Origin: an uncultured Poribacteria bacterium
GTDB lineage: Bacteria; Poribacteria; WGA-4E; PCPOR2b
Assembly: GCA_958296125.1 (NCBI GenBank)
Contig: OY282444.1
Span: 2,041,940 to 2,105,939 of the forward strand
Direction of reading: 5' to 3'
Length of the DNA stretch: 64,000 bases
Shown: in pieces, positions 9,438 to 17,197 of the stretch
Layout: each line of letters begins with the position of its first letter
Position numbering within the stretch: the first letter of the stretch is position 1
Notes under the pieces: model-generated
What the model was told of the DNA's origin: nothing
Database searches by the model: none
The model's input: the letters and a program-made list of their open reading frames with translations, nothing else
Position numbers and translations under genes: made by a program

Positions 9438-9530
9438 GTAGGGACCACCGATCGGTAGTCCCTACGAACTACAGCGACTGAATCGCTATTACGAGGCATT
9501 GAGCCATTCAACTGCGTAAGTCCTGTGATT
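9438..9530. repeat. Palindromic dispersed-repeat cluster
   Basis: The 403-base stretch 9331-9733 has no convincing gene. It holds a 28-base near-perfect palindrome (9438-9465, GTAGGGAC.. on both strands, one mismatch), a second palindrome AGCGACTGAATCGCT (9473-9487; a relative lies at 45983-45998) and the motif TGCGTAAGTCC (9513-9523) that recurs elsewhere in the window. The open frames crossing it follow from the repeat. The rest, 9531-9733, shows nothing I can assign. Confidence 0.6.
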
Positions 9531-9733
9531 TCTAAAATAAAATGGCTCATGTGAAAAGAAAATGCAGAGTTGCTTAGACTTATCGCCAAAACAAAGATGT
9601 CCAAGCCGTCCCGGTTGCCTTCCCTATTTGGGTCCGGTAGAGACTGCTTCTTGATATGATGGACAGGATGTTGTGTGCTGCCTCACGACTAAAAGCAACG
9701 TGGAAGGGGGTAATTGACATTGTTCTCACTCCT

Positions 9734-10639
9734 TCACGGGGACAACCCATCTTTCAACTGCAAGAGCTGTGCTTCTGGAAGGTTTGTGATTTCAGAAATG
9801 AGTGTCATCTCCATTCCCTTGGCAAGCATTGCCTTTGCAGTTTCAATTCTGCCTTCCTGCTTACCTTCAAGCAGACCGTTTTGAAAAAACTGCTCCCTTT
9901 CCTTCTCTAACGCGGTAACTAACATCGTCTTCACCTCCTCTTCGTTCCGATAAATGAACTCCAATGACTGGTAATCGCCAGATTCAATCCGTCCGTGGAA
10001 AGCCAACTGTCTAAACCAGTTTAAGAACAGACTGACCGCCTGTTTGTCCGCCTCCGAAGAGAACAAGTTCAGCAGTTCTACCTCCAACACATCTAAATCA
10101 TAATGGGATTCTGCTAAAAACAACGTGGATACGATGTTTCGGATTTTTAACAACGCTTCCTCGCTATATTCGTTCTCAGCAATCAGGAAATACTGAAAGT
10201 CTAATGCAAATGCGCCGAGTGGTGGTGTCTGCTCAATTAACGCCGCAAGGTTGACCGGTGCTGTCCAAGGGGTGCCTCCATTGTACAGCACGATTGGAAA
10301 AACCGCCGGTAATTTTTTGACATCCCTATTATTGACGAGAAAATCCATGTAAAAATTGGTGATGTAGTTCAGAACCCGTAATGCCATGAACGGATCCACA
10401 GTGGATTGAAACTCGATGAGGATGTAAATATAGACCTCGCGGTCGTGAAACTGGACTTTGTAGATTAAATCACTCTCGGTTTCTTTATAGTGTTCGGAGA
10501 TAAAGGATTTATCGAGGGGTTCACAACTGTCGAAATCGAGGGAATGGACCCACTCTTGGTTGACGAAGGTCTCAAGGAGTTGTCGAAATATGGTCCGATT
10601 TGAGAATAGCTTCTTATATCCGCTGTCGTGAAGGTTCAT
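9734..10639 (-). CDS. Rpn family recombination-promoting nuclease / YhgA-like (PD-(D/E)XK)
   Basis: 301 residues. The start (HDSGYKKLFSNRTIFRQLL) and the core ESDLIYKVQF ... ILIEFQSTVDPFMALRVL match the RpnA-E/YhgA (Transposase_31) family. The Asp and the E-x-Q of the PD-(D/E)XK nuclease core are present. The C-terminal part is helical and ends in a Q/L/E-rich segment with the AMLAKGM-type tail seen in this family. These proteins are abundant, variable and often linked to mobile DNA; E. coli members nick DNA and promote RecA-independent recombination. No ribosome site is obvious before the ATG. Confidence 0.82.
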   Translation of the reverse strand: MNLHDSGYKKLFSNRTIFRQLLETFVNQEWVHSLDFDSCEPLDKSFISEHYKETESDLIYKVQFHDREVYIYILIEFQSTVDPFMALRVLNYITNFYMDFLVNNRDVKKLPAVFPIVLYNGGTPWTAPVNLAALIEQTPPLGAFALDFQYFLIAENEYSEEALLKIRNIVSTLFLAESHYDLDVLEVELLNLFSSEADKQAVSLFLNWFRQLAFHGRIESGDYQSLEFIYRNEEEVKTMLVTALEKEREQFFQNGLLEGKQEGRIETAKAMLAKGMEMTLISEITNLPEAQLLQLKDGLSP

Positions 10640-10712
10640 GTTAACAATTCGTGCAACAGAAATCGTAGGGAACGCGGATCTGCATTCCTTACGGAAATGT
10701 GTAAGTCCTAAA

Positions 10713-11783
10713 CTAAGAAATTAGCACCTTCTCCCCGGTCTCCGCGCTCAAATAGATAGCGTCCAGCAACTTCATGAACGTCAACGCATCGGTGGGGGAC
10801 ACATCGGGCGGGTTTGTGCCACGAATCGCGCCAGCGAAATCGCGAATCTCTGCATTGAAATTACCATCACTGTGTGCCACGTATTCGTCAATGAAATCGT
10901 CACCTTCGGTGTAGATCGCGCCAAGCAGCCGGCGTGTCCCCGAACGTTTTGTGCCCGAAGACTGAGATACGGATTCCTGTTCAACTGTGCCAGTCGTCCC
11001 TAAAATTCGCAAACGGAGATCCCATGCGCGGTCTGTCCATGTCGGAATGACAGCGGAGGTATCCATCTGGATTGTGATACCGTTGGCGCACCCCACGAGA
11101 AAACTGAGGTAATCCTCAGAATGATGATCTACCTCTAGTGTCGTTGGAAACGCGCTATGACTGACAGCAAATGCCCATTCAGGTTGCGGACAGCCCATCA
11201 AAAACCAAGCCTGATCGAGGTAGTGTGATCCGTGTTGCCCCAACGCGCCGCCCTTGAACCCCCACCGATATAGCCAATCTCTGCCCGGTGACGGTGCATG
11301 GTTGACCCCACGTTCCCGATAATGATAGTGCACCCGTGCATGGTATACCCGTCCGATTTTACCCGCTGCGATAATTTGACGAGTCGCTTTATTCTCCGTC
11401 TCATGCCGCATGAAGTAGGAGTACACAAGGGTCTTCCCGGTGGATGCCGCCACGTCATTGATCTCCTCCACATCGGCGGCGTTGCACCCGTGCGGCTTCT
11501 GCACCAACACATGCTTGCCTGCGTTCAACGCATCGATTACCATCGGCTTCCGTACATCAGGGGGGGTGGCGACTCCAACCGCTTCCACCTCATCGTCCGC
11601 GAGCAGTTCCCGATAGTCGCCATACACCCTGGCGACATCGTTATCGGCGGCGACCTGTTGAGCGAGTTCCTGATTCAGATCGGCAACCGCCCAAGCGGTT
11701 GTATCTTCGCCTGCTTTTGCACCCGCTACCCACGTCCGACCAACCCTGCACCCAATTACCCCGATGTTGATTTTGTCTGCCAT
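10713..11783 (-). CDS. Gfo/Idh/MocA family NAD(P)-dependent oxidoreductase
   Basis: 356 residues. A Rossmann fold opens the protein (INIGVIGCRVGRTWVAGA) and the conserved catalytic-lysine motif is VQKPHG near residue 95, replacing the usual EKP with QKP. HGSHYLDQAWFLMG provides the substrate-site histidine-aspartate pattern. Enzymes of this family oxidise or epimerise sugars, inositols or amino-sugars. It starts 22 bases after the epimerase gene and has AAAGGAG upstream, so the two form an operon, probably for a sugar or cyclitol. The substrate is unknown. Confidence 0.88.
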   Translation of the reverse strand: MADKINIGVIGCRVGRTWVAGAKAGEDTTAWAVADLNQELAQQVAADNDVARVYGDYRELLADDEVEAVGVATPPDVRKPMVIDALNAGKHVLVQKPHGCNAADVEEINDVAASTGKTLVYSYFMRHETENKATRQIIAAGKIGRVYHARVHYHYRERGVNHAPSPGRDWLYRWGFKGGALGQHGSHYLDQAWFLMGCPQPEWAFAVSHSAFPTTLEVDHHSEDYLSFLVGCANGITIQMDTSAVIPTWTDRAWDLRLRILGTTGTVEQESVSQSSGTKRSGTRRLLGAIYTEGDDFIDEYVAHSDGNFNAEIRDFAGAIRGTNPPDVSPTDALTFMKLLDAIYLSAETGEKVLIS

Positions 11784-11805
11784 GACGATATGCTCCTTTC
11801 ACATT

Positions 11806-12573
11806 TCACGCATCATCGTTCAGCAACTGAGGAAGATGCGTTTGCATCAGGTTATCTTGCGGCTGATAACCGAGAATCTCAGCGGCACCACTAATATCAA
11901 GATAGCTCTGTTGGTAGGCGGTCGAATTGGCGGACCTGCCATACGTGATAAGATATTTCACAGGTCCTTCATAATCAACTGCCCGTCCAAAAAGTTGGGC
12001 ACAGTCGCGCGGGGTCAGAAGTGTGCTACAGGTACGTAAATGATTCGCTTCATACCCACCTGTGAAAGTACCAATACGGATACTGATAAAGCGCATGTCG
12101 AAGTCATTGACGAGGTAGCGACCGGCGACCTCTGCCATTCCTTTCATCGCCCCGTACCAACCATCAGGATTCACCTGCTCCGCTGTGGAGAATAACGGCG
12201 GTGAACTCAAGCGTTCGTTCCAACCTGTGACGTGGTTTGTGGACGCGAACACGATTTTTTGGACACCCTCTTCGCGGGCAGCTTCAAACAGCAGCATTGA
12301 TGCCCCGATATCGGTCACTTCGCCCGGCACTTTGCCAAATTGGTCTTGAGTCACAAGCGCGAGGTGAACGACGACATTCTGATTTTTGCAGAGTGCTCGC
12401 ATTCGCCGGTAGTCCCGAACATCTCCCAACTCAACGCGGGATTTCGCTCCCTCAACCTCCTTGATATCTACCAATGTCAAGATGTATTTATCTTTCTTTT
12501 CCCACGCACCCCACAATGTACTGCCGACTTTGCCTGCCGCGCCGGTAATGAGCACCCGTTGTTTTTCAGTCAT
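11806..12573 (-). CDS. NAD-dependent epimerase/dehydratase (extended SDR)
   Basis: 255 residues from ATG 12573 (AGGAT upstream); an in-frame ATG at 12615 would add 14 residues without similarity. It has the nucleotide-binding motif ITGAAGKVGS, the central ASTNHVTGW and a YGAMKGMAE segment that supplies the Tyr-x3-Lys catalytic pair. This is a short SDR of the type that acts on uronates or sugars (uronate dehydrogenase-like). It is co-transcribed with the downstream Gfo/Idh/MocA gene. Confidence 0.88.
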   Translation of the reverse strand: MTEKQRVLITGAAGKVGSTLWGAWEKKDKYILTLVDIKEVEGAKSRVELGDVRDYRRMRALCKNQNVVVHLALVTQDQFGKVPGEVTDIGASMLLFEAAREEGVQKIVFASTNHVTGWNERLSSPPLFSTAEQVNPDGWYGAMKGMAEVAGRYLVNDFDMRFISIRIGTFTGGYEANHLRTCSTLLTPRDCAQLFGRAVDYEGPVKYLITYGRSANSTAYQQSYLDISGAAEILGYQPQDNLMQTHLPQLLNDDA

Positions 12574-12638
12574 ATCTATCCTACCCCTTTCTGAGTATGG
12601 AATAACTGCGGTCATCCCCTATTAGTATTGGGTTCAAA

Positions 12639-12667
12639 AGCATAGCACGCATTGAAACGGTTTGCAA
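12639..12667 (-). promoter_or_regulatory. Sigma-70 promoter of the epimerase-oxidoreductase operon
   Basis: Minus-strand TTGCAA (12662-12667), 17-base spacer, TATGCT (12639-12644). It lies 65 bases before the epimerase start and diverges from the helicase promoter. Confidence 0.6.
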
Positions 12668-12724
12668 GCGGAATTTTTAAAAGAAGTAAATGCGTTAATC
12701 ACAGTTTACCGATCCATTTCGCAA

Positions 12725-12754
12725 TTGACAAACAAAGGCGGAAACGGTTATAAT
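12725..12754 (+). promoter_or_regulatory. Sigma-70 promoter of the Ski2-like helicase gene
   Basis: Perfect TTGACA (12725-12730) and perfect TATAAT (12749-12754) separated by 18 bases, 37 bases before the ATG; AGGAG follows at 12781. Confidence 0.85.
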
Positions 12755-12791
12755 CATCTTATTCGTTATTTTTATTTTTTAGGAGCTTTAA

Positions 12792-15179
12792 ATGCGTTAC
12801 AAGGGACTACAATTAGATCCGTTTCAGGAGGAAGCGATTCATGCCATAGATCGGAATCACTCCGTGCTTGTCACTGCGCCGACAGGAGCGGGCAAAACCG
12901 TGCTCGCCGAGTATGCTATTGAAAAATGTATTGAGATGGGGCACCGCGTGATTTATACAGCACCGATTAAGGCGTTGAGCAACCAAAAGTATCGAGATTT
13001 CTATCAGGCTTATGGCGATTGCGTCGGAATTGTCACTGGCGACGTGGTACTGAACCAATCTGCTCAAGTGCTGTTGATGACAACGGAGATTTTCCGCAAT
13101 ACAATCTTTGATGACCGTACCCGCTTAAACGATGTCAGATACGTCATTTTCGACGAAATCCACTATATCAACGATATTGAACGTGGGACAGTTTGGGAAG
13201 AGAGTCTCATTTTTGCCCCTCAGAATATCAAATTTGTCTGTTTAAGTGCAACAATCCCGAATATCAACCAATTTGCCGAATGGATGCGAACAGTCCGAGA
13301 TGTTGAGATTGACGTAATTGAAGAGCTGGAACGGCCCGTTCCTTTGGAGCATCACCTCTACTTGGAAGGATACGGTATTGGTGATCTTGAGGGCTTACAA
13401 CGGGTTCAAGAGTCTATTGCCTATGACAATTTCTACGACTATGATGGCTTCTACGACAACGACGAAGCCTCCGACGACACCGATGAGGATAAAACTCTTG
13501 AAGAGGCACTGTGTAATTATCTCATTCAGGCAGACCTGATTTCCTACATTCAGAATCAGAACAAACTCCCGTGTCTCTATTTCTGTTTTAGCCGCAAGGT
13601 TTGTGAGCATAACGCGGCGCATTATGCCAAACAGAATTTCCTGACCCCCAAACAACGGAAAGAAATCCTTCACCTGTTTGATCTGTTATGTACACAATAC
13701 AGCATCCGAAACGAGCGTAATATCCAAGTTTTTCGCCGCCTTGTTTCTAAAGGTGTTGCATACCACCACGCGGGTATGTTGCCGACCTTGAAAGAGGTCG
13801 TCGAGTGCTTGTTTACCTCTGGACTGATTCAACTGCTGTTCACGACGGAGACTTTTGCGGTTGGCATCAATATGCCGGCATGCACGGTTGTTTTCGAGAG
13901 TTTAGAGAAATACGATGGCATCAGTTTTCGCTACCTGAAAGCGCGCGAGTACCATCAGATGTCGGGCCGGGCGGGACGGCGTGGTATTGACTCAATTGGT
14001 TATGTTTATGCGCGAGTTTCCCCAAAATTTGTGCATGTTGAGAGTGTCAAACGAATCCTCTCCGGCAAAATCGAGCCAATCGAAAGCCAGTTCAATCTCT
14101 CCTATTCAAGTATCCTGAATCTTTATGAAAAATATGGAGATGAGATCTATGATGTATGCACCCAAAGCTTGAATAACTTCCAAAATCATGAGCGGGTGCG
14201 GAAAACGGAGGCACAGGTTCAACATACTTCCTCAACGCTGGGAAAACTCCCCAAACCTACCTGTATTCATGAGGGTGTTAATGGGTTTGATCAGATTGGC
14301 AGCTATAACCATCTCCGAGACCGGATCACTGAACAGCGCAAAGCCCTGAGAGCGGAACGTCGGGCGATCAAGCGAAAAGGAGGTAAGCGGAAACGGCAGA
14401 AGAATCTACACCAGAAGCTTATTGGGATCGAACGTCAGCTGCGGCAGATTGAATCCACGAAAAATGAAAATCTCTGCCATAACTGCGAACAGTTCAAAAG
14501 CTGCGATCAAAGGTACCGCAAAATCAGACAAGCTGAAAATCGGATTCAGAAGCTTCAAAATCGGAAAGTCCTCCTTGAAAATTATCAGCGACAACAGATT
14601 TCTTCGCGTTTGAAAATTCTTGAGGAACTTGGATATATCGATGCCTCTGGATTACTCGCACGAGGGAAGATTGCATCGCAAATTTACGGCTATGAGATAC
14701 AGGTGACTCAACTCCTCTTCAAAGGCTTCTTTGACAAACTAAGTGAAGATGAACTCAATGTCTTGGCAATGGCGATTGTTTGCGAAGAGAAAAAGGACTG
14801 GGGATACTATAAAAAACTGGGAGATAAAGGCATAAAAAAATTGCTGCGAACGGCGGACAGAGAGATTGAGGCAATTCAAATATTAGAGGGACGGTATCAG
14901 GTTGATCCGATGACCCCGAAGCTAGTAACCCAGTTGAGTACAGCGATGCTTGCGTGGAGCCAAGGTTGTGAGTTTGAAACGCTGCCTCAATATGTAAACT
15001 TAGCGGATGGAGACTTTGTGCGAGCGTTTCGACTTGTGATAGATCTCCTTCGGCAGGTACGCCGGGCAGTGGTTGGGCACGATTCGTTATTGGATAAGGT
15101 GGATCGGTGCCTGGACAAAATCAATCGTGATGTAGTAGATGCTGAACGTCAGCTACGCGCCGGACAGGAAGCGTTATAA
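12792..15179 (+). CDS. Ski2-like DExH-box RNA helicase with DSHCT-type C-terminus
   Basis: 795 residues. Motif I TAPTGAGKT (28-36), motif II DEIH (121-124), motif III SAT, motif V TTETFAVGINMPA and motif VI QMSGRAGRRG are all present, in the Ski2/Mtr4 pattern. Between the two RecA domains is a strongly acidic, Tyr-rich insert near 215-240. After the helicase core there is a basic coiled segment and a cysteine cluster CHNC ... C, then a helical C-terminal domain resembling DSHCT (GDFVRAFRLVIDLLRQVRRA). Such helicases unwind structured RNA; bacterial versions are poorly studied. Strong promoter and AGGAG ribosome site. Confidence 0.9.
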   Translation: MRYKGLQLDPFQEEAIHAIDRNHSVLVTAPTGAGKTVLAEYAIEKCIEMGHRVIYTAPIKALSNQKYRDFYQAYGDCVGIVTGDVVLNQSAQVLLMTTEIFRNTIFDDRTRLNDVRYVIFDEIHYINDIERGTVWEESLIFAPQNIKFVCLSATIPNINQFAEWMRTVRDVEIDVIEELERPVPLEHHLYLEGYGIGDLEGLQRVQESIAYDNFYDYDGFYDNDEASDDTDEDKTLEEALCNYLIQADLISYIQNQNKLPCLYFCFSRKVCEHNAAHYAKQNFLTPKQRKEILHLFDLLCTQYSIRNERNIQVFRRLVSKGVAYHHAGMLPTLKEVVECLFTSGLIQLLFTTETFAVGINMPACTVVFESLEKYDGISFRYLKAREYHQMSGRAGRRGIDSIGYVYARVSPKFVHVESVKRILSGKIEPIESQFNLSYSSILNLYEKYGDEIYDVCTQSLNNFQNHERVRKTEAQVQHTSSTLGKLPKPTCIHEGVNGFDQIGSYNHLRDRITEQRKALRAERRAIKRKGGKRKRQKNLHQKLIGIERQLRQIESTKNENLCHNCEQFKSCDQRYRKIRQAENRIQKLQNRKVLLENYQRQQISSRLKILEELGYIDASGLLARGKIASQIYGYEIQVTQLLFKGFFDKLSEDELNVLAMAIVCEEKKDWGYYKKLGDKGIKKLLRTADREIEAIQILEGRYQVDPMTPKLVTQLSTAMLAWSQGCEFETLPQYVNLADGDFVRAFRLVIDLLRQVRRAVVGHDSLLDKVDRCLDKINRDVVDAERQLRAGQEAL

Positions 15180-15201
15180 ACATCGTCAATGGACTTTTCC
15201 C

Positions 15202-15231
15202 TTGTCCTCAGATTCATGTTTATGTTACAAT
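15202..15231 (+). promoter_or_regulatory. Possible promoter of the GNAT gene
   Basis: TTGTCC (15202-15207), 18-base spacer, TACAAT (15226-15231), located 69 bases before the preferred start. Weaker than the other promoters in this window. Confidence 0.4.
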
Positions 15232-15299
15232 AGTTAATATTTGTTTGTAATCATGTGAAATCCAACAAATTGTACACACTTAATCAATGGAGAAATAAC

Positions 15300-15878
15300 A
15301 TGGCAGATCAAGAGTTTGAACTCACCACAACATTGCGAATTCGAGCTGCTGCTGCAAGCGATGTGAAAGCTTTGGAGCAGTACTGTTTTACCGGCAAAAC
15401 TACAGAAGAAATTGACAAGGAATTACAAGACGACCTCTCGCGGGGGCAGAAGGGGGAGGTCTATCGAATTATCGCTGAAGCAAGCGGACATGCGATTGGA
15501 AACATTCGGCTTGAGCGTCACCCTATTAACCATGAAATTGGTGAGGTCAGCCAGTTGGCGGTGTCTGCGCCCTTCCGGCAGTTCGCGGTTGCAGATAAAT
15601 TAATCGATGTTACTGAGCGGGTTGCACAAAAAAATGGCATTACGACCCTTCAGATTGAGCTCTCCCGGTCCGAGGAAGCAATCATAAACGCTTATAAAGG
15701 ATGGGGGTTCGATGAACGTCCTTTTGTGACACTGCAAAAAACAGTCAGTCCTCCCAGCCAAGAAGAAGAAGCCTCCACAGAGGAAAACCCTGTGCCAGAC
15801 GAAAACCTTCCACCAGAAGAATCCTCTGAAGAGTCGGTGGATTCCACTAGCGCAGAACAACAGCAAAAACTATTGTAA
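15300..15878 (+). CDS. GNAT family N-acetyltransferase
   Basis: 192 residues from ATG 15300 (GGAG eight bases upstream); an upstream frame-mate start lacks a ribosome site. RIRAAAASDVKALEQYCF begins the GNAT fold; the middle part GEVSQLAVSAPFRQFAVADKLI is the beta4-motif A acetyl-CoA site, and AYKGWGFDERPF is motif B. The last 45 residues are a low-complexity Glu/Ser/Pro tail. Substrate unknown. It is followed by a hairpin that overlaps the stop codon. Confidence 0.82.
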   Translation: MADQEFELTTTLRIRAAAASDVKALEQYCFTGKTTEEIDKELQDDLSRGQKGEVYRIIAEASGHAIGNIRLERHPINHEIGEVSQLAVSAPFRQFAVADKLIDVTERVAQKNGITTLQIELSRSEEAIINAYKGWGFDERPFVTLQKTVSPPSQEEEASTEENPVPDENLPPEESSEESVDSTSAEQQQKLL

Positions 15879-15904
15879 AACGCGTAAAATTTTGCGTTTT
15901 ACGC
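15875..15904 (+). terminator. Hairpin at the end of the GNAT gene
   Basis: Two alternative strong stems: GTAAAACGC (15875-15883) with GCGTTTTAC (15894-15902), or GCGTAAAA (15882-15889) with TTTTACGC (15897-15904). There is no clean T-run afterwards, so termination is uncertain. The switch between two mutually exclusive stems is worth noting. Confidence 0.4.
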
Positions 15905-15938
15905 CTTACATGTTGCGATTCACCGATTGGAGTGAATA

Positions 15939-16832
15939 ATGAAGAAATATTTCAAGTTACCTATTATTGCGATTAGCATCGCCGCCTTTCTTATCAGTTG
16001 CGGAAGCCAAAATCAGCACCTTTCCAAGGGTAAAGAACTGATCAAATCTGACAAACGACGGAAAGAAGAACGGGCCGCTCAACAGTTTAAGTTGGCAATT
16101 CAACTTGAGCAAGATAATGCAGAAGCACACTATCTTCTCGGTTACTACGATTCTGAGGCGTTTTACGCAGATGGCACCCCGGAAAAGGCGAAGGCATCGA
16201 TCGAAGAACGGGGTAAGCACATGTTCCAAGCCTACCAAAACGACAAACGGAAATATCTTGAAATCCTTGTCTTCGAGACGTTGAGAAACCGTGAGTCTGA
16301 CGTTCAGAACGCGGCGTTAGATGCACTCAAGCGCATCTACCAACAAGCCGACCGAAAAAAGTTACTCAATGCCTTGAAAAAAGCAATCAAGTCCAAGGAT
16401 AACCGGGATCGACATGACGCACAGTGGGTGTTGGCAGCCCTTGGCAGAAGTCACCCGGAGGCGATTGTACCAATTCTTGTAGACCTGCTGGAACACAAAC
16501 GCAGGGAAACCCGTTTGAACGCTATCAAGGCACTTGGTGCAATCGGTGATGAAACCGCAATTCCAGTATTAGTAGAGGTGGTCAACTCTGGTTCAGCCAA
16601 ATGGAAAAAAGATAGGGAAGACCCAGAGATACGTGGACTTGCTGTCGAAGCGTTGGGTAAAATCGGAGGCACTGCCGTAGAAAAATTGGTCGAAATCGTC
16701 CAGAACAAGGGTTCCTCAATGCGCGTTGATGCGATTCAGGCTTTAGAACAGCTCGGTGACGAAAGGGCAGTTAAGCCATTGTTAGAGGTGTTAAGCGAAC
16801 AGGGCAACCGACAGGTCGTTGTTCAATTCTGA
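15939..16832 (+). CDS. HEAT-repeat lipoprotein
   Basis: 297 residues. A classic lipoprotein signal (KLPIIAISIAAFLISC) puts Cys21 at the mature N-terminus. A TPR-like stretch (QQFKLAIQLEQDNAEAHYLL) is followed by at least four HEAT/PBS-lyase repeats (AIVPILVDLLEHKRRETR, AIPVLVEVV, AVEKLVEIVQ, AVKPLLEVL). The protein stops inside a repeat (..QVVVQF), which suggests C-terminal loss. It is probably a periplasmic or outer-membrane scaffold. The next gene is a second HEAT lipoprotein. Confidence 0.75.
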   Translation: MKKYFKLPIIAISIAAFLISCGSQNQHLSKGKELIKSDKRRKEERAAQQFKLAIQLEQDNAEAHYLLGYYDSEAFYADGTPEKAKASIEERGKHMFQAYQNDKRKYLEILVFETLRNRESDVQNAALDALKRIYQQADRKKLLNALKKAIKSKDNRDRHDAQWVLAALGRSHPEAIVPILVDLLEHKRRETRLNAIKALGAIGDETAIPVLVEVVNSGSAKWKKDREDPEIRGLAVEALGKIGGTAVEKLVEIVQNKGSSMRVDAIQALEQLGDERAVKPLLEVLSEQGNRQVVVQF

Positions 16833-16916
16833 TCTGAAAATTCAAAAATTAGCAATTCTCCATGAGAAACCTTGGGAAGCGGTACGACAAACTCTCCGAA
16901 GGTGATTTCTAACCTA

Positions 16917-17120
16917 TTGGGACTTACGCAGTTGAACACTCAAAGCCAACCCCCCGGCCCCCTTCAACTGTGGTCATTGTGGCTTTGCATATCACTGTGA
17001 CGGTGTAAGTGCAATCAATATCTGGAATAAAGTATCAGGGCGGGTGTTCCGCCCTGTAGTTGGGGTTATGGTGTCCCCCATAGGTGTTCGGTTCACCCCG
17101 CACCTATGTAAGTCCGTCGG
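16917..17120. repeat. Hairpin-rich intergenic repeat cluster
   Basis: The 365-base gap between two HEAT lipoprotein genes contains TTGGGACTTACGCAGTTG (16917-16934; reverse of the TGCGTAAGTCC motif), CAGTTGAA (16929-16936) pairing with TTCAACTG (16963-16970), CAAAGCCA (16941-16948) pairing with TGGCTTTG (16980-16987), CAGGGCGG/CCGCCCTG (17036-17043/17049-17056) and GTCGG/CCGAC near 17116-17131. The first two stems cross each other in pseudoknot fashion. No gene is seen. Confidence 0.55.
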
Positions 17121-17197
17121 ATAACACCGACGTTCAAGAATCCCAAGCCTTCAGGATTGGGAGTACGCCAATCGAAAATCAGTCTGAAAGGAATCTC

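Noticed and set aside
9356-9604. 82-codon minus-strand frame over the palindrome
   Set aside because: It crosses dispersed repeat sequence and the tRNA promoter region side; composition follows the repeats.
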